Shown one piece after another: positions 1 to 12,010 of a stretch of 32,764 nucleotides of DNA. The notes under the pieces are model-generated. The model saw only the letters and a program-made list of their open reading frames with translations. It searched no databases and was not told the DNA's origin. The stretch comes from Ichthyophthirius multifiliis (lineage: Eukaryota > Ciliophora > Oligohymenophorea > Hymenostomatida): contig NW_004086235.1 of the NCBI RefSeq assembly GCF_000220395.1, positions 1-32,764 on the forward strand, in the 5' to 3' direction. The position numbers and the translations under genes are program-made. The first letter of the stretch is position 1. Every line of letters begins with the position of its first letter.

Positions 1-755
1 TTTATTAAAATATACATCTTATGTAGGAAGTGATATATATGGAAAAGCGATAGAGAAGTCTAATAATATATTGCTAAAGAATTAAAAAGTAAAATAAAAG
101 ACTATTTATAAGCGCTTTTGGAGCCACAGATAATCCGACAAATTAAGATCCTAATGTTGTAGCTAAAAAACTAGCTGACTGGGTAAATACTTAACCATAT
201 ATAGACGGAATTGATATTGATTATGAAGATAATGAAGCCATGGAATCTTAAAAAGGAGTACCATGGTTGATTGAATTCACAAAAACACTAAGAAACAGTT
301 TAAATAATAAAGATATGTATATAACGCATGCACCTTAAGCTCCTTATTTTTCGAAAATATATTATAAAGATGGCGCATATGCTACAATTCATAAAGAAGT
401 TGGCCATTTAATAGACTGGTATAATGTCTAATTTTACAATTAAGGTTAGAATAGCTATGATAATTTCAATTATTTATTCATTGAAAGTGGAAATACCTTC
501 AAACAAACATCTTATAAAGAAATTATTAAATACGCAGAAGTCCCAATTAATAAAATTATTTTGGGTAAGCCAGCTTCAGCAGCAGACGTTTATAATACAG
601 GGTTAACTGATCCTTACTTCCTTGGATAAATTTGCAAATAAGCTAAAGACTAACATAATTTATAAGTACCAGGATTTTTCATCTGGTAATTAACTAGTGA
701 TAAATAATGTGACTTCAATTAAAATTTCTATAATGGGTTAAATGGCAAAGGAAAT
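1..755 (+). repeat. Direct repeat copy A (GH18 domain)
   Basis: This copy matches 1024-1781. The offset is 1026 bp for everything after about position 100, and I see no mismatch from 121 to 755. The only differences are three single-base gaps in the first ~100 bases, each in a short run of T or A. Identity stops abruptly after GGAAAT. Copy A continues into the Pro/Gln linker, whereas copy B meets a stop codon. Confidence 0.9.
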
Positions 756-1787
756 CCATTATAGCCAAATTAACCTTCATAACCGAATTAACCTTCATAA
801 CCGAATTAACCAAGCTAGCCTACTTATCCAGCATAACCTATAATTCCTATTTAACCAACAAATAGAATATAAGAGCCTCCTTTCAAAAGCATTGCATATG
901 TTAATAAAATATCTAGTTGGTATGGTACTAAAGTATTAGATAATTTAGGTATTTATTCATGCTATGATGTAATAATATTGACTTTTTGGCTTTCACACAC
1001 AGGAGCTGCTGATGCTGTTATATTTTATTAAAATATACATTCTTATGTAGGAAGTGATATATATGGAAAAAGCGATAGAGAAGTCTAATAATATATTGCT
1101 AAAGAATTTAAAAAGTAAAATAAAAGACTATTTATAAGCGCTTTTGGAGCCACAGATAATCCGACAAATTAAGATCCTAATGTTGTAGCTAAAAAACTAG
1201 CTGACTGGGTAAATACTTAACCATATATAGACGGAATTGATATTGATTATGAAGATAATGAAGCCATGGAATCTTAAAAAGGAGTACCATGGTTGATTGA
1301 ATTCACAAAAACACTAAGAAACAGTTTAAATAATAAAGATATGTATATAACGCATGCACCTTAAGCTCCTTATTTTTCGAAAATATATTATAAAGATGGC
1401 GCATATGCTACAATTCATAAAGAAGTTGGCCATTTAATAGACTGGTATAATGTCTAATTTTACAATTAAGGTTAGAATAGCTATGATAATTTCAATTATT
1501 TATTCATTGAAAGTGGAAATACCTTCAAACAAACATCTTATAAAGAAATTATTAAATACGCAGAAGTCCCAATTAATAAAATTATTTTGGGTAAGCCAGC
1601 TTCAGCAGCAGACGTTTATAATACAGGGTTAACTGATCCTTACTTCCTTGGATAAATTTGCAAATAAGCTAAAGACTAACATAATTTATAAGTACCAGGA
1701 TTTTTCATCTGGTAATTAACTAGTGATAAATAATGTGACTTCAATTAAAATTTCTATAATGGGTTAAATGGCAAAGGAAATAATTGA
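1..1787 (+). CDS. Tandem GH18 chitinase-like protein, 5' partial
   Basis: Glycoside hydrolase family 18 enzyme, expected to cut chitin-like beta-1,4 N-acetylglucosamine chains and probably secreted, although its N-terminus lies outside the window. In the ciliate code the frame (codons starting at multiples of 3) is open from about position 111 to the TGA at 1785-1787. It holds the end of one GH18 domain (1-755), a Pro/Gln linker (756-866) and a complete second domain (about 868-1784) that opens with FKSIAYVNKISSWYG. The family motif DGIDIDYE is at 204-227 and 1230-1253; its last Glu is the catalytic acid. The strand-8 Trp is in PGFFIWQLTSD. The second domain ends at TGA four codons after the repeat, with no chitin-binding module. 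The two domains are identical at the DNA level apart from three single-base differences in the first ~100 bases of the window, which shift the frame there. No intron is evident. Confidence 0.85.
765..818 (+). repeat. Three 18-bp repeats encoding PNQPSQ
   Basis: Three in-frame 18-nt units at 765-782, 783-800 and 801-818 each encode Pro-Asn-Gln-Pro-Ser-Gln, using TAA and TAG for Gln. They sit in the linker between the two GH18 domains, which continues as a Pro-rich stretch to about 866. This is a flexible spacer typical of modular secreted hydrolases. Confidence 0.85.
1024..1781 (+). repeat. Direct repeat copy B (GH18 domain)
   Basis: Second copy of the 1026-bp-period repeat. Its reading frame is intact from the linker through to the TGA at 1785, so it is the better template for the domain. 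Identity at silent sites means either a very recent duplication, gene conversion, or an assembly duplication at the contig edge. Confidence 0.9.
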
Positions 1788-2699
1788 TATATTTAAAAAA
1801 AAATATCTAATATAAATAAATTTGATATTTATTATTTACTAATTTATATAATTATATATATATATATTTTATTTTATATATATATATTTTTTTTTTAATA
1901 TTAATACAAATTTCTAAAATATCATAATTTTTTTATTTATATTATTATAATAAAGTTATTGATTTTTCTTTATTTTATTTTTAATAAAAAATTTTATACA
2001 AAAAAGTTAAAATTAATTTTTGTATTATATTTTTAAATATCCTTATATTATTGAGTTATATATTTCTAATTTTTTTTTTTCCTTTTTAAATTATTATAAT
2101 TATTATAATTTTTCTATTTTAAATGTATTATATTTTTTATATAAATGACTAATACCTTTTTAAATATCTTATAAAGATATTAATAATTTTTTAAATAATT
2201 AATATTTAATAAATATTTAAAATATTGTTTATTTTTATTATTAATAAAAAAATAATTTAAAACTTCACAATTCAAATTAAATAAAATAAAATTAAAAATT
2301 TTAAATTATGTTTTTATTAATATAATCAAATAAAATATTTTGTTATCTTTATTTAAATAAATGATATTAGTTAGATTTTTTATTAAATTAATTTTTATTA
2401 TTTTAATAAATTAATTTTTAAAATGTCTTTATTTTTGCAAAAATATAAAAATATACTTTATATTAACTAAAAAAAGTAAAATTTATATTTAAAAATTAAA
2501 TATAAAATATAAATATAATAAATTGAAAAAATAATAATTGGTTAAACAAACAACCAAAGATCACATTTTTTAACTTTTTAATAAATTATATTTACTTAAA
2601 TTTTTATAATATATAAGTTGTCACTAGTTTAATTTTAAGTTTATTATATTTTTATTGATCAGAAATTATTCTTAATTTTTTTTTTTTTGTAAATAAATA
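1788..2699. other. AT-rich intergenic spacer
   Basis: Almost pure A/T downstream of the chitinase gene, with long homopolymers and TA runs. I see no open frame with protein-like composition, no RNA gene and no convincing repeat on either strand. Confidence 0.6.
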
Positions 2700-4010
2700 A
2701 CTTTTGAAATTAGGATATTTTTTTTTTTGCGAAGTTTAATGAAGAAAATTGATGTTTTTAATGTCAGATAAACAGAAGTTTTATTAAGTGAATTTTTTTG
2801 TTTGCTAAAAAGTGTAATATGCTTAATAATGAATTAATTTTCGATAAAAATTATTAAAAAAGCTTGCATATCGTTATAATGTAAAGAAGGTTATAGGTTA
2901 TATATAAAAGAGATATTAATTTGGTGATAGGCAAATTTTCTAAGACTAATGTGATATAATAATTTTAAAAATGGATATGGGTGCAATTATAAATGCTTAG
3001 TTGAAGAAATTTCATTTGTTAATATGATTAAGAGCAAATTGTTTCGGTTTATTCGTATGATTATAGTATGGAGTTTTTTAAGAAAATGCAAATATTTTAA
3101 ATATTAAATTTAATGAAAAAATTAGAGCACTTTTGATGTTATAGGTTTGCTTTGAGGATAAAGAAGGCTTATATATTAATAAACAATTTAAAATTTTGGC
3201 TATTTAATAAATTGGTAATAATATTTTTAAGATTTTTATTAAAATTTTATTTTAAGTGCCATTAAAAGTATGCTTTTTATTAAGATTGTAGATTATAGTT
3301 TTAGGTTGAGAAAATTTATGAAATTCGGGAAGTATAAAAATACTTTTTGGGCAAATTCAAATACTAAGAAAGTTAATAAAATATTTAGGCATCATAAGAA
3401 ATAAATTAAATAGGATAGATAAATTGTTTCTAAATATATATATATATTTTTATTTCCATAAGTATTTATATTTTTATTATTAGTTATTTTTTTTATTTAT
3501 TTATATTTTATATTTAATAAAAATTCTTTCTGGAAATTTTACTTTTGCTATAAGAGTTAAAAGTATTTCTTAATTAATTTATTTATCTACGTATATATTA
3601 TGTGATTTTATAATAATAGTTATATTTATGAATGTTTTTTTATAAAAAAGTTACCCTTCCAGAATCAATCTATAAAACGTTGCTTAATTTTATATTTTAA
3701 GAATTTTCTATAATATAATAAATTATCCTCTTTTTGAATTTTGAATTTATAATTTTATAAAGCTCGTCATTAAAAATTATATAAACTAGTTCCTAACATA
3801 TATGATATTACTCTAGAAGTAGTATTCGTAATAATAATGATTTTATGATTGATTTCGTAAATAAAGTAATTTTTATGCGATCGATGCAATTTAGTGATTT
3901 TTCGAGTATTATTAAATATGCATTTTGTATTCCTAAGTCATATCATCAAATAAATATATAGTTTTAAATATAATTTCTTAAAACATTAGTTCAATATGCA
4001 GACCTTTTTT
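2700..4010 (+). pseudogene. Possible decayed gene remnants, unrecognised
   Basis: This stretch has more G and C than its flanks and is purine-rich on the + strand, like the + genes here. Short protein-like pieces appear in different + frames: one from an ATG at about 2740 to a TGA near 2928, one around 2990-3110 and one around 3805-4010. None extends far, and plausible splice sites do not join them. I recognise no domain. The minus strand has long TGA-free frames, but their translation is nearly free of Gly and Asp, so they look antisense. An old inactive gene or transposon is possible, as is chance. Confidence 0.25.
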
Positions 4011-4653
4011 TATTTTATTTTTTTTTAAAAAAAATATTTTTTATAATTTTTTATGATAAATTTATTTGACCATATCAAAAAAATAAAAATAATGTAATTA
4101 TAAATAGAAAATTGTAAGTATCTCTAAAAATTTTAATATTTTTTATTTTATTATCTTTTATCGTTTTGGTAATCTTTTATTTAATTTCTTTTTATTTTAT
4201 CTTTAATTAATGAATTATTAAATATATTTATTAATTAATATTTTAGAAATATATAATTTATTAAAAAATTTTATGAAGATTTATTTAATATATATTAAAT
4301 TGGGTATATATTATTTTAATTTTATACAATTATTCAAGCTTTTATTAATGAATAAATTTACAAGATATATTTATAAAAAAATTGTTAAGAAGATTAATTT
4401 ATTACTTTTTTTTAAAAATAAATAGTGTAATTGGATTTTATTAAATATATTTATAAAACAAATATTATATTAACAATATATATATATTAACTCTATTAAT
4501 TATATAATTAAAGAAAAGTTATATAAAAATAAATTTATATATTATTATTAATTTAAATTATATTATATTGAATTTACTTTATATTTAAAATTTTATTTAA
4601 TTAATATCAAATATAATTTTTATTATAATTAACTATATATATATATTATTAAA
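4011..4653. other. AT-rich upstream spacer of the giant gene
   Basis: Very AT-rich DNA leading to the ATG at 4654. It must hold the promoter of the large + gene, but I see no recognisable element beyond an A-rich context directly before the start codon. Confidence 0.5.
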
Positions 4654-7600
4654 ATGAAAAAAATATTAATAAAACATATATTAATTTTATTATATATTTT
4701 ATTTTAGCTTTCCCGAGCTGGTTAGATAAGAGGTTGGGATGTATAAGTTGATTACCTAAATCACAACTTAATTTCTTAGTATAAATTTAATTTTAAACTC
4801 GAAAACATTCTAGACAAAACAGATTATTTATTAATAAAAATGCCATATGTAATTTAAAATTCTAACAATTGTGGCGACTTAAGAGTCTATTATTTAGAAT
4901 TTGACGAATAGAGATGTCAAGCATAAAATTAAGACCAGAATTTTTTTTCAAGCGACTTATTTTTTGATAAAACTAAAAAATTAAACGCTTAAATAACTTG
5001 CAATTTAATTACAGATTAAATTTATTTTATAAATTTCGAAAGAAAACTAGAAATGTAAAAAGAATATTAATTAATAATTAAAGGTGACACTTTTAATACT
5101 AGAAGTAAAAAAATATATCCTTATATAGAAATTTATAGTGTATCTAGTAAAGAAAAAAATTACATTATTTATGATTCTAATCCTTTTTTTAGTCCTTTGG
5201 CTTTAACAGATGCTATAAATAGATCCGATTTGGATGTTTAGTACGAAATATTTGCTTTTAATCAATTAGATTTTAATGCCGAATATTAAGTCTTTATCGA
5301 TATTATGAATTCTGTTTCACATGATTAGGGAACTAGATATGAAATAGATTTTACTAATGGAGAAAGCTCGTATTTTAATTTCATTTATAATTAAGAAAAA
5401 GGACAAATATGTAATAGTTAGACTAAATTGTATAATTCTTATACTATTTAGGCACTTAAAACTGATTAGTACGCTTGCAAAGTGGAAGACAAGAAAATTA
5501 CTTTCGATGTTTATATACCTCTAGAGGCTAAATCTAGGTTCAGAATTTCTGTTTTTGTGAAAAATCCAAATTTTTGCTTAAATCTAGCTGAAATGGAGAG
5601 CATTAAAGTAAAAAGATTAAAGCTTTTTAACCGAGAAGTATTAGAAATGGGTAATAATAATGAAAGCATGCTCAGAGTAAGTCAAATTAAACTAAAAAAG
5701 TCTTAAATTAAACTAGCTTGGGGAATAGATAATTCAGTATAAGTAGGCCCTAATTAAAAATTGAATTTTTTCACAAATATAAGAAACGATTACACATTGA
5801 CTTATAATTCAATGCAATTTGTATTTACTTTAGATAAAAATTCGCCTGTATTAGACGGAGTGGAAATAATAATAACAATCTAACAAAATTTTAATGATAA
5901 ATATGTATAGATTTTACCTGGAAGTATATTTAGTAATTTGCCTTAAAATATCTTGAATTAATAAAGAGTAGAATGTGGAAGAATTGTCGAAAATAATATT
6001 AATTCAATAAAATGTATCAATATTGGGGAATTAAAAAAAGATTTTGAGTATAATATAGGGGCTAGGGTTTCTTTTTAGTCTATTTCTTAATAATGTGGGA
6101 GTACTCTAAAATTTTTAGATGATTATTCAATATTTGATTTATAAAAAGATAATGATTGTATTTTGAAAATGTATAAAATTTAAAATGTAGAAATGAAGAT
6201 CTTATTAAATGTAAATAAAAAGCTTAATATTTAGTCTCTAATTTTAAATAGTGCTTTTTAAATGAAATCGGAAATTCCTTTATTACCTAATTAAGATTAT
6301 TTCATGAAAAATACCTATTACACAGCTGTTACATCTTAACCTTAGTTTGGAACTGATAAAAATATTTATAATCCTATATCAGATTCTTAAAATGGATTTT
6401 TAGGCATAAACCCTGAAGATACAAAAGATACTAAATAAAAACTGGTATTCTTAATGAATATATAAAATATAGAAAATAAAATTACTAGTACTAAAATTGT
6501 TATAGATAATACTCAAATTCCTCCTGTAATATATGAAACTATTCCGAATAATGCAGGTTTTTACTTAATAGCGAATAAGAATGTTATTGAATTCGAAAAT
6601 AGTTCAAATATGGAAATATGCTAATAAGCAATATCAAGTCTGAAAGTAGGAGAAGGTTTAATATCGAATGCTGTAATTTAATAAAATGAATATTTAAACT
6701 AAAATTTAGGATAATTTACTCGACTGAAAATATCGACTTCAAAAAGAAGTGATTTGGATAATATGTTCACTAATGATAAAATCTTTGGAGTGAAAAATGT
6801 TTTTGTGAGAAGACATTCATCCCTTTATGCAGATGATAATATATTAGACTTTTATTTTTATTTTTATGATTAAATAGATAGCCACGAACCTAAGTTAATG
6901 TCAGCTTTTTTATTTAATGGGTATACAATAAACTCCCCTAAACCGTTTAATTTGAGGTATAGTACGGTTAATTGGTATGGAGGCTCTGGTATTACTAATT
7001 AAGGGTAGAATATTCCCACTTTTATTAGATTAGGAGGTTATTTGACAAAAGTGGAAAAAAGATAGGGAAACTAACGTATTGTTATTTTCTTTACAGGTTT
7101 AGATTTTTTCTATGATAATAATTCTGATACTTCTTTTGAAATTTCGTGTTCTTCTTCAGTTGGATAAGTAGATACTAAGTGTAGAGGTTTTTCAAATTAT
7201 TAGTAAGCTAACGATAAGTATCCTTAATAAAACTATTTGAATATGAGAAGAATAGAAGTGGAATTTCCTGAAGAAGTCCCGGAAGGTTCAGTGAATTCTT
7301 TTGAATTTGTAATTCCGATAAGAACTTAAGAATAATATGTATTAGATATGTTTGTAGGAACAATGAAATACCATAATAAATATGAAAGGGAAGGCCGAGC
7401 GGGTCTAAATAAAAATTAATTTTTTGAATTATGTTCAGTTTTTAGGCTAACAGGAGATAGGAATATGTAAGATACGAAACAAATTATTGACTTTACAAGC
7501 TATAAAAGTAATAGTGCACTTCTTCTATCTAATTATATGAAGAAAAATATTGTGAGTATAGATAATTATAATTTAGAATTACAGAATGCAAAGGTAGGCG

Positions 7601-10600
7601 AAAAATAATCACATATAATAATAAATGCAAGACATACTGAAGTGGGAGATGTAATCGTGACTAATACAAAAACTTCAGACACTCAAAATAATGGAGCGGC
7701 TTTTACTTTTGCAACTTCTTTTGATTTTAGAGGAGAATAATAAAATTTCTTTTGGGGAGGAGCTTCCTTATAATCAACTAAAAAATGTCTTTCGTTTTAA
7801 TATAATTAAGATAAATTAATAAATAAGTGGAGATATGGTTTTTTCTGTTCTATAGAAAATGGAACTCCGAAAATTTACAGTCAAGTAGTTGTAACGAATT
7901 TTATTTTGCCTTATAAATATGGAACGCATTTGCCTATTGATACTTCTTTTGGGTATTCTTCGTATTAAGGGGATTTATCCACTTTGTAATTTTAATAATA
8001 AATTATAGGATCTCCTAATTTAATTAAATTAGATTTTAATTCATTAACTCCTAAAATTCGACTTTTTGCCAAAAATATTAGATTAGTTTGGTCATTTGAA
8101 ACTACGAATCCCATATCAAATAATGATAGAATAGTAATTGAATTCAAGTTTCCTTTCTAAATGCCGATTATAGGTGATGTATGCTAATTAAACATTCAAG
8201 AAAAAAATATTTGTAAAGTAGATAAGCTTTAAATAAATGCAATGATATTAATATTTTAAATATCTAATTTAGATTAACCCTTATAGCCTAGAAAATTTTA
8301 AATTCTACATTATGGAAACGACGCTCCTACTAGTCCTGTAAATAACAATATGTTTTCTGTTAGAATAGAATCAAGCATAACTTTTAATATAATCGATTAG
8401 ACGGACTCTTCTTTAGGTTTCCCTGGTGTAGTTTCTTACGAGAATCTAGCCACGTTGCCCTAAATAATTATCTTGTAAAAATATCTTTCTTTAAAATATT
8501 AATATGCCCAAGCCGAAACGAAACTAAGCTTTTAATTTAATTTAGAAGATAAAAGGTAATTATTTAAAGAAGAAGTCCTTTTATTCAGTTTAAGTAATCC
8601 AAATGAAATTGGAGTTTCAAATAAATCAAATTTAAATAATATAATTTGCTATATTATTTAATAAAATAAGATAAGCCATGATTTCTCGAATTCGATAGTA
8701 TCATAAGATGCAAAAAATAATATTCTGTATAAATTTTGGTCAAAAATGATATTCTTTATGATGAATAGAATCCTTTTATATTAGAATGTAGGAATTTAAT
8801 TTTACCAAATCTGCTCTTTTTTACCACATAGCCAACGTTATAGCTTTTAAAAATATTAAACGAAGCCACAAATACTTTTACGGTAGTTCAATCTTAAGGT
8901 TTTTGTGCTTTTCCGAGAATTGAACCATCTAAATTATCTTCTAAAATAAGTTTATAAAAAGATAATTATTGCAATATTTATGGACTTATTTGCAATTTGT
9001 AAATTAAAGTAGAACTCGACACATTAGTAAATTAAGCAGCCTATATAGAAATAAGATTCCCTAAAGTTTATTTACCAACTCTTTCCTAAGATTCCTCTTT
9101 GAGATGTTTAATTAATAATTTAGAAGTCCTGTGTACTACTGAATAGAATAATATACTATAAATAGCAAATGTACCACCGAATGATCTTATATTAAATATA
9201 AGTATAAATGGGATACAAATACCCTATACTAACAAAAAAGGAAAAGATATTTTCCTTGCGATAATAAAAGAATAAAATTCTATAGGAGGTTAAATATAAT
9301 TAATTACATATGGATTTATTGATGAAATAAATGATATTGATGATAAAGCTAATCAAGAGGTAAATTATTTAGAAATAAAAGAAATTTAGCTATAAAATAA
9401 TTATATAAAAACTCCTAATACATTCCAGTTTTCGTTTTAAATAAATAAGAGAGCTTTTTCATCAAATCCTTCAAATAAATTGACAACACATACTCTAATA
9501 ATTACTTTTCCGGATTATTGGAAGAAAATATTGAAATTAAACGACAGTAGTGTACAAGTAAAAAGATTATATGATTAGCTTCTTGTAAAAATTTTAGATT
9601 ATAATGTTACTTCTTTCATAAAATTAATTTTCCAAACAAACTATATACCAACTTAAAATGAAGATTTTACACTTTAAATAACAAATTTAGCCAATCCTTA
9701 AGAAAAAGTGTGTTTTTTAGAAAAATAATGGACTTTTTACTACATAAACTTAAAATTAGTCTCGAATCCTTTACTAAATTAAATGAAGCCAATAAATTTT
9801 CAAACTCAAAAATAGAAGCAAGTGCTTGAATGGAAATATCCTTTATTTGAACAAACCGAAAATAAATATTTTAAAGTATTAAAAGGTCCTTTTAAACAAA
9901 AAATAGCCATAAAGGTACAATCAGGAATTTTTAATTTTCCTTTAAAAATAAATCTAAAAGACGTTTCATTATTTACAATTTAACCCTCTTAACCATTTGG
10001 AAATCCAGGTGATTCGGAAATAAGTTTTTATATATAGGCTAATAAAGGAACTCCTACAAGTTCTTATGTAGTGTATTTCTCGATACTTTTTGACAATTTT
10101 GATAATTATACTTCAATACCGATTTGCTTAATTAAAGTAATTGATGAAGTTTAGAGTTTTTAAGTTTCCTCCAGTTTAGTTTAAGTGCCTAACGGAGGTG
10201 TTTCTTAACCATTAATCATTAAATTTTCAAATAATAATATTTTTATTACAGAAGATTTGTATATATAGGCTATAGTGCTTAATTCTTAAACATATGGAAT
10301 CAATATAAATGGAGATTTGTAGAAAAAAAAATTATCGTCAAAAAACGATAAGCCAGCTGTTTAATTTAGTTTTAAAGCTTCCAATACGTCTATAAATGGA
10401 ATTTAAACGAAAGCATAGTTTATTTTAAGTTCGAGTTTAGATTAAAACTCTGTTAGTTATTTTTAATAATTAGAGCCGGTTATAGTCGAAGTGACATAAA
10501 TAGAAAGTTCTGGAGTCAGATATTAAATTACTTAAGGGAAAGATAATAGTGTAGATATTAATTCTTTAATTTTCAGGCCTTATTGTCCTATTACTTCAGG

Positions 10601-11816
10601 ATTAATTTATTATAAAGTTTAAATTGATAATATTGTGGATTATTTTTAACTTTCTGCTGCTAAGATTGCCCTAAAATAAAAATAATAATTAACTAATGAT
10701 CAATTGAATTAATTAAAAAATGAAATAATTTAAAATGCGAATGATTTTTATCAATATGACTATACTGATTTATAGTAATTGTAATATGGATTTATCGAAA
10801 ATAATAAAAATAATAGTCTTTTTACAGAAATTTAAATAAATAATTTACTTGCAAATAAACCTTATAAAATATAGGCTTTTTGTTTAAATAATTATGGATA
10901 GTTTTCCACAAATATACTTGAAATTTCAATTTAGACATTAAATAATAATGGATTTTTGTAATAAATGAATTTTTAATTTGCTGAAGGGCTAAATATAGAG
11001 GATAAAATCAAATTTGTATGTTTTTTGAGTATATTTTTTAAAATAAGACCTAATAATATTTACACTGATGATAAAATTACATGTAATTCTTTAAAAAATC
11101 AATATGATTTTTTTAATACAAAAAATTAATAGCCTTTAGTAAGCTCTTAATTAAAATAAAATTTGAACATTTTTTTTATTCCTGATTTAAATGTTCCTAA
11201 AGAAGAAGTTTCTTAAAAAATAATAGATAAAACGAGTATTCCTACTCATGTTTTTTCGTTAAAAAAATTCATAGAAAAAAATGCGAATTATTAATTTACG
11301 GAATGGGAACTTTCTTTTTTAAGTTAAACTACTCAATAATTCCCTAATATAATAAGTGTGGGTAAACTGGAAAAAACTCCTAAATAAATAGCTTACCCAT
11401 AGTTTAACAAAGAATTTTTTATAGATATAAATACAACAAATGGAAATATTAAAATTGATTCTATAAAATTAACAACTCCTGGATTTGTATTCTTGGGCTT
11501 AGATAATTATAGTACAAAGTAAGATTCTTTGCCTTAAAAATTAAGTTTAGGATAGAATTATGTTACAAATGGAGCATAAATGTAAATTTATAATTCTTAA
11601 GAAACTATTTCTTTTGTTTTTAGTAATGCTTTTACGTAATTAAATTTAAATTAGTTTCAAATTTTTATGGTTGCCACAGAATTCGATCCTTCACCGTTTG
11701 CATCACATACTTAATTGTTGAAAAAATATGTTTATTTGTAAGAAGTTTAAATTGTTTTTTAGACTATTATGGAGCCGATCTTGAGAATTTTTATTTTATT
11801 TTTATTTGCTTTATGA
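4654..11816 (+). CDS. Giant secreted GPI-type surface protein, paralogue 1
   Basis: A protein of about 2390 residues, probably held on the cell surface. It opens with a signal peptide (MKKILIKHILILLYILFQLS, then RAGQ) and ends in a short hydrophobic tail (ILRIFILFLFAL) directly before TGA 11814-11816, as in GPI-anchor signals. One frame is open from 4654 to about 8741, and a frame one base earlier is open from 8742 to the stop. The switch falls in a run of five A at 8742-8746; one more A would keep frame. A GT-AG intron at 8698-8768 (71 nt) would also restore frame, but its content looks coding. The body is beta-rich with scattered Cys. Segments ending in patterns such as YKIQAFCLNNYGQFS resemble fibronectin III or Ig-like folds, but I assign no family. 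It shares N-terminal layout, PTFIR.GGYLT, RYGFFCSI and the C-terminus with the minus gene at 28041-20778. Function unknown; adhesion or antigen roles are guesses. Confidence 0.8.
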
Positions 11817-12010
11817 GTTAGTATTTTTTTTTATAAAATTTAATTATTTTTGTTCATAATATGAATATTTTTTTTAGAAGATAATAAAATAATAATGAAT
11901 ACATATATTTTTTTCTTTTTTATTTATAAAAAAAATTAACTATTTATTTTTTAAAAATTAAATAAATAGCTTATTAATTTTGTGTATTTTTATTATGTAA
12001 AAAAAATATA
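11817..12010. other. Convergent intergenic spacer
   Basis: About 190 bp of AT-rich DNA between two genes that end towards each other. It must carry both polyadenylation regions. No stem-loop or repeat stands out. Confidence 0.5.

Noticed and set aside
424-1632. Two identical 60-codon frames (424-606 and 1450-1632) starting with ATG
   Set aside because: They lie in a different frame from the GH18 domains and exist only if TAA and TAG are taken as stops; they are shadows of the repeat.
1-1787. Direct repeats as long terminal repeats of a mobile element
   Set aside because: The repeats are protein-coding GH18 domains in the same frame as the linker between them, with no primer-binding site or polymerase gene.
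2746-3950. Long minus-strand TGA-free frames, joinable by a possible intron near 3430-3545
   Set aside because: The translation has almost no Gly, Asp or Val and is dominated by Ile, Leu, Asn and Gln, and the + strand is the purine-rich one. In a genome with one stop codon and this AT content such frames arise often by chance.
8698-8768. A 71-nt GT-AG intron in the giant + gene that would restore frame
   Set aside because: The segment has coding-like composition and reads smoothly into both flanks if one A is added to the A5 run, so a sequencing error is more likely. I keep it as an alternative only.
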